A DNA stretch of 64,000 nt. It comes from Arion vulgaris (Eukaryota > Mollusca > Gastropoda > Stylommatophora > Arionidae). The DNA lies in contig CM036771.1 of the NCBI GenBank assembly GCA_020796225.1, forward strand, positions 25,650,176-25,714,175, read 5' to 3'. Position 1 is the stretch's first letter. Every line of letters begins with the position of its first letter. This document shows positions 55,915-64,000 of this stretch, one piece after another. The translations under genes were made by a program, and so were the position numbers. Below the pieces are notes generated by a model that made no database searches, was not told the origin of the DNA, and worked only from the letters and a program-made list of their open reading frames with translations.

Positions 55915-56533
55915 TAAATACTTTCAAATTCAGCCAACGATGCATTCTGTGGTCCATTCAACATGTATTGTAAATACTTTCAAATTCAGCCAACGATGCA
56001 TTCTGTGGTCCATTCAACATGTATTGTAAATACTTTCAAATTCAGCCAACGATGCATTCTGTGGTCCATTCAACATGTATTGTAAATACTTTCAAATTCA
56101 GCCAACGATGCATTCTGTGGTCCATTCAACATGTATTGTAAATACTTTCAAATTCAGCCAACGATGCATTCTGTGGTCCATTCAACATGTATTGTAAATA
56201 CTTTCAAATTCAGCCAACGATGCATTCTGTGGTCCATTCAACATGTATTGTAAATACTTTCAAATTCAGCCAACGATGCATTCTGTGGTCCATTCAACAT
56301 GTATTGTAAATACTTTCAAATTCAGCCAACGATGCATTCTGTGGTCCATTCAACATGTATTGTAAATACTTTCAAATTCAGCCAACGATGCATTCTGTGG
56401 TCCATTCAACATGTATTGTAAATACTTTCAAATTCAGCCAACGATGCATTCTGTGGTCCATTCAACATGTATTGTAAATACTTTCAAATTCAGCCACCGA
56501 TGCATTCTGTGGTCCATTCAACATGTATTGTAA
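55915..56533. repeat. 56-bp minisatellite
   Basis: Eleven almost identical copies with signatures CTTTCAAATTCAGCCAACGA and TGCATTCTGTGGTCCATTCA. Only one substitution was noticed, in the last copy. 56534-56681 holds nothing recognised. Confidence 0.97.
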
Positions 56534-56681
56534 CGAAATTTAACGCCAAGTTTTTTATCTGATTTTTCTCCAGATTATCAGAGACAATTAATTATCAAAT
56601 GGCATTCTTCTATCTAACTAATATTACATTATCAATCTGGTCGTTGTCTCCAATTTATTACTGTTTATTATTTGGGGGAGA

Positions 56682-56812
56682 TTAAACCTCTTTAAGCGGA
56701 GGCACGTCTCTTTCAACCCAAATACGTACCTATTTTTGTTATATCAGTGCATGTATGCTAACAAACCCTAGCAATCAGAATTAATTCCTTGCGGAGAATG
56801 CAAATATCTTAA
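56682..56812 (+). repeat. Repeat Y, left arm only
   Basis: CTCTTTAAGCGGAGGCACGT, GTTATATCAGTGCATGTATG, then TTAATTCCTTGCGGAGAATG. Matches the left arm of 47758-48318. Confidence 0.65.
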
Positions 56813-56955
56813 CTCTACAGCGCATCCGATTTCTGCGATGCTTTTCATTTACTAGGTAGATTCCTAGGTCCCTACTTCAATCGCATCTTACGACATCCTT
56901 TGTAGGCCACATTGTTACTATTCTTTGCTCCCTCTTAGGAACCCCGACAACACAC
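56813..56955 (-). mobile_element. Repeat X fragment
   Basis: TTTCTGCGATGCTTTTCATT, GACATCCTTTGTAGGCCACA and TGTTACTATTCTTTGCTCCC. Confidence 0.7.
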
Positions 56956-56999
56956 ACGCGCATTTGGTCTCATTCACTAGACCAAGACCGCCTTTATTT

Positions 57000-57345
57000 T
57001 ATGTACTTTTCTTCTTTCTTTCTGTCTTTCTCTGCTTTTTTTGCCGCTAGTCGTCGCAGGTTTAACTCATCATTGGTTTCCGAACTAGTGCACGCTTGGT
57101 CGCTTGATCTGTCTTTTCATTTTTCTTTTCTTCAATCACGTCTTGCATCACAGCGTCAGGATAACAAGCTGTGTTATTATAAGGTTTTAATATATCTGTA
57201 ACTCCATGAATTCATTTTTTTCTTGTCTGTCCCATCCTCTTAATAATTCCATTTTCAAGTTGTACGCTCTTGCAACTGGTGTAGTCGTGTTCATTCCCAC
57301 CAAGTGGTCAAACCATTTAATTGTGTTTTTCAATGAATCTAACAA
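57000..57345 (-). mobile_element. LINE C-terminal relic
   Basis: The minus strand reads NTIKWFDHLVGMNTTTPVAR, then YNLKMELLRGWDRQEK. This is the IKWFGHLVRM ... RGRGRP type C-terminal block, degraded, with many stops beyond. Confidence 0.65.
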
Positions 57346-57371
57346 CGGGTGTTATGTGCAACTAAGCTATT

Positions 57372-60300
57372 AATAGTACTACAACATTGATCTCTCCGCA
57401 AAGAGTAAGTCCTCAACAATCGTATTGCATTTATTTGTCTTGTGTTTGCAGAATAGTACTACAACATTGATCTCTCCGCAAAGAGTAAGTCCTCAACAAT
57501 CGTATTGCATTGATTTGTCTTGTGTTTGCAGAATAGTACTACAACATTGATCTCTCCGCAAAGAGTAAGTCCTCAACAATCGTATTGCATTTATTTGTCT
57601 TGTGTTTGCAGAATAGTACTACAACATTGATCTCTCCGCAAAGAGTAAGTCCTCAACAATCGTATTGCATTTATTTGTCTTGTGTTTGCAGAATAGTACT
57701 ACAACATTGATCTCTCCGCAAAGAGTAAGTCCTCAACAATCGTATTGCATTTATTTGTCTTGTGTTTGCAGAATAGTACTACAACATTGATCTCTCCGCA
57801 AAGAGTAAGTCCTCAACAATCGTATTGCATTTATTTGTCTTGTGTTTGCAGAATAGTACTACAACATTGATCTCTCCGCAAAGAGTAAGTCCTCAACAAT
57901 CGTATTGCATTTATTTGTCTTGTGTTTGCAGAATAGTACTACAACATTGATCTCTCCGCAAAGAGTAAGTCCTCAACAATCGTATTGCATTTATTTGTCT
58001 TGTGTTTGCAGAATAGTACTACAACATTGATCTCTCCGCAAAGAGTAAGTCCTCAACAATCGTATTGCATTTATTTGTCTTGTGTTTGCAGAATAGTACT
58101 ACAACATTGATCTCTCCGCAAAGAGTAAGTCCTCAACAATCGTATTGCATTTATTTGTCTTGTGTTTGCAGAATAGTACTACAACATTGATCTCTCCGCA
58201 AAGAGTAAGTCCTCAACAATCGTATTGCATTTATTTGTCTTGTGTTTGCAGAATAGTACTACAACATTGATCTCTCCGCAAAGAGTAAGTCCTCAACAAT
58301 CGTATTGCATTGATTTGTCTTGTGTTTGCAGAATAGTACTACAACATTGATCTCTCCGCAAAGAGTAAGTCCTCAACAATTGTATTGCATTGATTTGTCT
58401 TGTGTTTGCAGAATAGTACTACAACATTGATCTCTCCGCAAAGAGTAAGTCCTCAACAATCGTATTGCATTGATTTGTCTTGTGTTTGCAGAATAGTACT
58501 ACAACATTGATCTCTCCGCAAAGAGTAAGTCCTCAACAATCGTATTGCATTGATTTGTCTTGTGTTTGCAGAATAGTACTACAACATTGATCTCTCCGCA
58601 AAGAGTAAGTCCTCAACAATTGTATTGCATTTATTTGTCTTGTGTTTGCAGAATAGTACTACAACATTGATCTCTCCGCAAAGAGTAAGTCCTCAACAAT
58701 CGTATTGCATTGATTTGTCTTGTGTTTGCAGAATAGTACTACAACATTGATCTCTCCGCAAAGAGTAAGTCCTCAACAATCGTATTGCATTGATTTGTCT
58801 TGTGTTTGCAGAATAGTACTACAACATTGATCTCTCCGCAAAGAGTAAGTCCTCAACAATTGTATTGCATTTATTTGTCTTGTGTTTGCAGAATAGTACT
58901 ACAACATTGATCTCTCCGCAAAGAGTAAGTCCTCAACAATTGTATTGCATTTATTTGTCTTGTGTTTGCAGAATAGTACTACAACATTGATCTCTCCGCA
59001 AAGAGTAAGTCCTCAACAATTGTATTGCATTTATTTGTCTTGTGTTTGCAGAATAGTACTACAACATTGATCTCTCCGCAAAGAGTAAGTCCTCAACAAT
59101 TGTATTGCATTTATTTGTCTTGTGTTTGCAGAATAGTACTACAACATTGATCTCTCCGCAAAGAGTAAGTCCTCAACAATCGTATTGCATTTATTTGTCT
59201 TGTGTTTGCAGAATAGTCTACAACATTGATTTTCCGCAAAGAGTAAGTCCTCAACAATCGTATTGCATTGATTTGTCTTGTGTTTGCAGAATAGTACTAC
59301 AACATTGATCTCTCCGCAAAGAGTAAGTCCTCAACAATCGTATTGCATTTATTTGTCTTGTGTTTGAAGAATAGTACTACAACATTGATCTCTCCGCAAA
59401 GAGTAAGTCCTCAACAATCGTATTGCATTTATTTGTCTTGTGTTTGCAGAATAGTACTACAACATTGATCTCTCCGCAAAGAGTAAGTCCTCAACAATTG
59501 TATTGCATTTATTTGTCTTGTGTTTGCAGAATAGTACTACAACATTGATCTCTCCGCAAAGAGTAAGTCCTCAACAATTGTATTGCATTTATTTGTCTTG
59601 TGTTTGCAGAATAGTACTACAACATTGATCTCTCCGCAAAGAGTAAGTCCTCAACAATCGTATTGCATTTATTTGTCTTGTGTTTGCAGAATAGTACTAC
59701 AACATTGATCTCTCCGCAAAGAGTAAGTCCTCAACAATCGTATTGCATTGATTTGTCTTGTGTTTGCAGAATAGTACTACAACATTGATCTCTCCGCAAA
59801 GAGTAAGTCCTCAACAATCGTATTGCATTTATTTGTCTTGTGTTTGCAGAATAGTACTACAACATTGATCTCTCCGCAAAGAGTAAGTCCTCAACAATCG
59901 TATTGCATTTATTTGTCTTGTGTTTGCAGAATAGTACTACAACATTGATCTCTCCGCAAAGAGTAAGTCCTCAACAATTGTATTGCATTTATTTGTCTTG
60001 TGTTTGCAGAATAGTACTACAACATTGATCTCTCCGCAAAGAGTAAGTCCTCAACAATTGTATTGCATTTATTTGTCTTGTGTTTGCAGAATAGTACTAC
60101 AACATTGATCTCTCCGCAAAGAGTAAGTCCTCAACAATCGTATTGCATTGATTTGTCTTGTGTTTGCAGAATAGTACTACAACATTGATCTCTCCGCAAA
60201 GAGTAAGTCCTCAACAATTGTATTGCATTTATTTGTCTTGTGTTTGCAGAATAGTACTACAACATTGATCTCTCCGCAAAGAGTAAGTCCTCAACAATTG

Positions 60301-61846
60301 TATTGCATTTATTTGTCTTGTGTTTGCAGAATAGTACTACAACATTGATCTCTCCGCAAAGAGTAAGTCCTCAACAATTGTATTGCATTTATTTGTCTTG
60401 TGTTTGCAGAATAGTACTACAACATTGATCTCTCCGCAAAGAGTAAGTCCTCAACAATCGTATTGCATTTATTTGTCTTGTGTTTGCAGAATAGTACTAC
60501 AACATTGATCTCTCCGCAAAGAGTAAGTCCTCAACAATTGTATTGCATTTATTTGTCTTGTGTTTGCAGAATAGTACTACAACATTGATCTCTCCGCAAA
60601 GAGTAAGTCCTCAACAATTGTATTGCATTTATTTGTCTTGTGTTTGCAGAATAGTACTACAACATTGATCTCTCCCAAAAGTAAGTCCTCAACAATTGTA
60701 TTGCATTTATTTGTCTTGTGTTTGCAGAATAGTACTACAACATTGATCTCTCCGCAAAGAGTAAGTCCTCAACAATCGTATTGCATTTATTTGTCTTGTG
60801 TTTGCAGAATAGTACTACAACATTGATCTCTCCGCAAAGAGTAAGTCCTCAACAATTGTATTGCATTTATTTGTCTTGTGTTTGCAGAATAGTACTACAA
60901 CATTGATCTCTCCGCAAAGAGTAAGTCCTCAACAATTGTATTGCATTTATTTGTCTTGTGTTTGCAGAATAGTACTACAACATTGATCTCTCCGCAAAGA
61001 GTAAGTCCTCAACAATTGTATTGCATTTATTTGTCTTGTGTTTGCAGAATAGTACTACAACATTGATCTCCCCCAAAGAGTAAGTCCTCAACAATCGTAT
61101 TGCATTGATTTGTCTTGTGTTTGCAGAATAGTACTACAACATTGATCTCTCCGCAAAGAGTAAGTCCTCAACAATTGTATTGCATTTATTTGTCTTGTGT
61201 TTGCAGAATAGTACTACAACATTGATCTCTCCGCAAAGAGTAAGTCCTCAACAATTGTATTGCATTTATTTGTCTTGTGTTTGCAGAATAGTACTACAAC
61301 ATTGATCTCTCCGCAAAGAGTAAGTCCTCAACAATCGTATTGCATTGATTTGTCTTGTGTTTGCAGAATAGTACTACAACATTGATCTCTCCGCAAAGAG
61401 TAAGTCCTCAACAATTGTATTGCATTTATTTGTCTTGTGTTTGCAGAATAGTACTACAACATTGATCTCTCCGCAAAGAGTAAGTCCTCAACAATTGTAT
61501 TGCATTTATTTGTCTTGTGTTTGCAGAATAGTACTACAACATTGATCTCTCCGCAAAGAGTAAGTCCTCAACAATTGTATTGCATTTATTTGTCTTGTGT
61601 TTGCAGAATAGTACTACAACATTGATCTCTCCGCAAAGAGTAAGTCCTCAACAATCGTATTGCATTGATTTGTCTTGTGTTTGCAGAATAGTACTACAAC
61701 ATTGATCTCTCCGCAAAGAGTAAGTCCTCAACAATCGTATTGCATTGATTTGTCTTGTGTTTGCAGAATAGTACTACAACATTGATCTCTCCGCAAAGAG
61801 TAAGTCCTCAACAATTGTATTGCATTGATTTGTCTTGTGTTTGCAG
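57372..61846 (+). repeat. 80-bp satellite, 56 copies, exon-intron-like monomer
   Basis: Fifty-six copies of an 80-bp unit, nearly identical. Read on the plus strand each unit has a pyrimidine-rich acceptor (TGTCTTGTGTTTGCAG), a 33-nt segment open in one frame (NSTTTLISPQR; the other two frames have stops), and a GA|GTAAGT donor, then 47 nt to the next acceptor. Common variants are CAATCGTATT or CAATTGTATT and GCATTTATTT or GCATTGATTT, both in the 47-nt part. Three copies have small deletions in the 33-nt part (near 59217, 60674 and 61070). The first copy, 57372, has no acceptor before it. Confidence 0.97.
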
Positions 61847-61891
61847 AATAGTTTCTCATATACAATAAACAGATATTGTAAGACATATTAA
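61847..61891 (+). other. Divergent last unit with stop and AATAAA
   Basis: After the last acceptor the sequence begins AATAGT as in all units, then diverges. The unit frame continues NSFSYTINRYCKTY and stops at TAA 61889-61891. AATAAA lies at 61864-61869. If the array is transcribed and spliced, this would be a terminal exon; it may equally be plain flanking DNA. Confidence 0.35.
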
Positions 61892-61999
61892 ATAGACTTG
61901 TTCATAAAGAACGCACAATTTTAGATAGCAAATTGCCTGGTACTACTAATAGGAACCATTACACAAACTACAAGAACGAAAATTCAGTCCTTCGAAACT

Positions 62000-62350
62000 A
62001 AATGACACAGAAATATCCTACGCATACCATAGACAGAAAAAGGAAAGAACACTGATGTCCTGAAAGAACTGAATGTTAAAGACAATTGGCTGATAAACAA
62101 CATACTATACAGAAAAATTAGATACTTTGGTCACATCAAGCGTCACGATGGCCTGGAGAGAACAATATTAGAGTACAGCGTCACAGGACGCAGAGGCAGA
62201 CCAAGAAGAAGATGGCTACAAGATATTAAAGAAACTATGAATATGACCATCGACGAAGTGGGTGAACTGGCTAGGAACAGAGTGAATTTCAGATGCGTTG
62301 CAAAGAGATCAACGTCCTATAAAGGATACGCAACTTGATGATGACGAATA
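62000..62350 (+). mobile_element. LINE-D C-terminal fragment
   Basis: Reads TEILRIPWTEKGKNTDVLKE, IRYFGHIKRHDGLERTILEY and GRRGRPRRRWLQDIKETMNM, then RNRVNFRCVAKRSTS and a GATGATGAC end. The last hundred codons are in one frame and well preserved. Confidence 0.88.
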
Positions 62351-62595
62351 GGAATGAGAAAATTGAAATGTTTTAGATACACGAAAAGACAAAAAAAAGT
62401 CTAGAGAATACAATTATGGAAAGAGAGTTCCCGACAAAGATTATAAGAGGAAGACAATTGAGAAGATGGATTCAGGATGTGATAGATGATTAGTGCACGA
62501 CGAAAGTCGATGGAGGACGTCTGGCCGATGAAAGAAATTCAGAAGAACGGTTAGGCTGGAAAAGTTCTGATCATGACAAGCTATTCGATAATGGA
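62351..62595 (+). mobile_element. LINE-C 3' fragment
   Basis: Contains IMEREFPTKII-like sequence, RRWIQDVIDD and a tail GACAAGCTATTCGATAATGG. Confidence 0.75.
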
Positions 62596-62605
62596 TAATG
62601 TTGTT

Positions 62606-62722
62606 ATTGCTAGATCATCCCATGTCATCATCATCGTCAGAAAGCTTGTCCTGTGCAGAAGTTTGCCACCCAACAGTCCTTCGGAATTTGTCTCTATCAT
62701 AGACCAGATCATGGTCAATAAC
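62606..62722 (-). mobile_element. LINE-C 3' end, inverted
   Basis: The minus strand reads LVYDRDKFRRTVGWQTSAQD, then KLSDDDDD, which is the (GAT)n tail. It lies tail to tail with the preceding fragment. Confidence 0.75.
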
Positions 62723-62727
62723 ATGAG

Positions 62728-63100
62728 CGGAAAATCATAACGACAGAGATGAGGTTTCTTAGAAGAGCTAGAGGTGTGACAATAAGAGACAAAATTAGAA
62801 TTGAAGAAATAAGCAGAAGACTGGATGTGAAACCAGTCATGCAATTCATAAAACCGATTAAATGGTTTGGACACCTGACAAGAATGCCCTGGTATCGCCT
62901 ACCACAGAGAGCAACACAGAACAATTATAATGAGTACAAAGCAAGAAGAAGACCCCGCAAAAGATGGAGCGACAGCATCAATAACAGCCTTACGAACATG
63001 AATATCAGCTTACAAAGTGCCTTAAAACAAGCACACATAAGATCACTACGTCCCCCCTTCCCCAACACTTCTATAAAGAAGTAAATGGTGGAAGATAAGA
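62728..63100 (+). mobile_element. LINE-H C-terminal fragment
   Basis: An open frame of 111 codons: MRFLRRARGVTIRDKIRIEE, FIKPIKWFGHLTRMPWYRLP and ARRRPRKRWSDSINNSLTNM. This is the classic LINE C-terminus after the GSETW block. Confidence 0.87.
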
Positions 63101-63107
63101 AGAAGAT

Positions 63108-63400
63108 AGACCTGATGTCCCGCCTCTGCAGCCGACATGCTCAAACCATCAGTTACATCCTGAATCCATCTTCTCCGTTGTCTTCCTCTTCTCCTTTTTG
63201 CCAGGATGCCTCCTTCCATAATGGACTTCTGTAACCCTCTTGTCTCTTTATATGTCCAAAATATTTCAATTTTCTCTTTCTTATTTGTAGTATCAGCCAG
63301 TTTTCTTTCATTGTGAGTTCTTTCTGGTTGGTTAGATCTAATTGTTTTCTTCTCTGTCCATGATATACGGATGTAGCAGGGAATATGATACCAGGTTTTT
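63108..63400 (-). mobile_element. LINE-C C-terminal fragment
   Basis: The minus strand reads LTNQKELTMKENWLILQIRK, RKLKYFGHIKRQEGYRSPLW and EEEDNGEDGFRM. The LILQIRK block is the one amplified at 51905. Confidence 0.82.
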
Positions 63401-64000
63401 CCCTTCCTTTATTGTTAGTCCCAAGCTTCAACTAGGCGAGTATTTACAATAAAACAAAGGGGTAACCATATACCTGGTCTGTGGGCGTATAAAAACAGAC
63501 CAGATATATTAGCAAGGGGGTTTTCCTTAACTAGAAGTGAATTTATGCCCTGTTTTCTTTCTCATGCAGCCAAGTTAAGGTTAATAGTATTCTTTTTTTA
63601 GAAATGCCATAGGTGATTGTCCGGTCACAATATCAATTAGACTGGGGATTTTCCAACATTCAACCAGATTTGACCGTGAGAATGTACTAACAGGACAATG
63701 ACAGATTTGGAAACAAATAAAAATGCTATATGTTAAATAGAATGGATTTGGATCATAGGGACACACACACTTCACTGAGACAGAGGGACAGAGAGTAGGT
63801 AGTCTGAGACAATTACAGACAGAAAGAATCGACAAGTCAAGGAGTGTAGTCTAGAATAAGAGACTCACACAGTTATCGACAAGAACTTAGTAGATAGTAA
63901 CAAGAATTATAGAGCTGAACAACTCTGCTGCGAGTTATAAGTGGAATAGAGAACGAGGCAGTAGAATTAAACTGAGTTGCAGACAGAGAGAGCCCAAGAG
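63401..64000. other. No recognised gene; hairpin with TATAAAA at 63474-63503
   Basis: Apart from the perfect 9-bp inverted repeat CTGGTCTGT / ACAGACCAG, whose 12-nt loop holds most of TATAAAAA, I see nothing assignable. The A+G-rich end could be part of an unrecognised repeat. Confidence 0.4.

Noticed and set aside
55915..56533. 56-bp array as another exon-intron-like repeat
   Set aside because: No acceptor tract or GTAAGT-type donor in the unit on either strand.
1..64000. CRISPR array among the many direct repeats
   Set aside because: Arrays are contiguous monomers without unique spacers, and the genome is eukaryotic.

Overview
This is an A+T-rich window from a eukaryotic, animal genome, most likely a lophotrochozoan and perhaps a mollusc. 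The taxon is inferred from the repeat repertoire (RTE-like LINEs, a Penelope-like element, several tRNA-derived SINE families and many minisatellites); no marker gene fixes it. There are no bacterial features. Almost every long open frame lies in a tandem array or a dead retrotransposon.

The one recognisable cellular gene is on the minus strand: the 5' part of a chondroitin sulfate synthase (CHSY family) gene. Five coding exons can be placed with consistent phases and homology: 28071-28434, 6159-6268, 5039-5165, 3911-4098 and 1583-1747. Together they give 318 residues: a type II signal anchor and most of the N-terminal GT31-type domain, including the RADDD and GGPG motifs. The rest of the gene lies beyond base 1. 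Intron 1 is about 21.8 kb, and intron 2 appears to use a GC donor.

Layout. 1-3.0 kb: four minisatellites around exon 5. 3.1-6.3 kb: SINE and LINE fragments packed around exons 4, 3 and 2. 6.4-11.7 kb: a 34-bp array, a Penelope-like relic, an RNase H relic, and a hAT-like element holding a nested LINE, both with target-site duplications. 11.7-25.4 kb: a 59-bp satellite that switches strand twice. 25.5-28.0 kb: a SINE split by a LINE, LINE pieces and a GA-rich array next to exon 1. 29-37 kb: 23-bp and 18-bp arrays, SINEs and LINE pieces. 37-49.6 kb: LINE relics, a 32-bp array, further minisatellites, a Penelope-like element with inverted ends, a foldback-type element, and a second copy of the 9.4-kb LINE. 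49.6-56.5 kb: LINE remnants with internal tandem expansions, a (GAA)n tract and a 56-bp array. 57.4-61.8 kb: a 56-copy, 80-bp array whose monomer looks like a 33-nt exon plus a 47-nt intron. 62-64 kb: more LINE 3' ends.

Two themes stand out. First, tandem arrays repeatedly arise inside LINE coding remnants. Second, the 80-bp array carries a splice acceptor, an open 11-codon segment and a splice donor in nearly every copy. LINE labels A to H are local names used only in this annotation.
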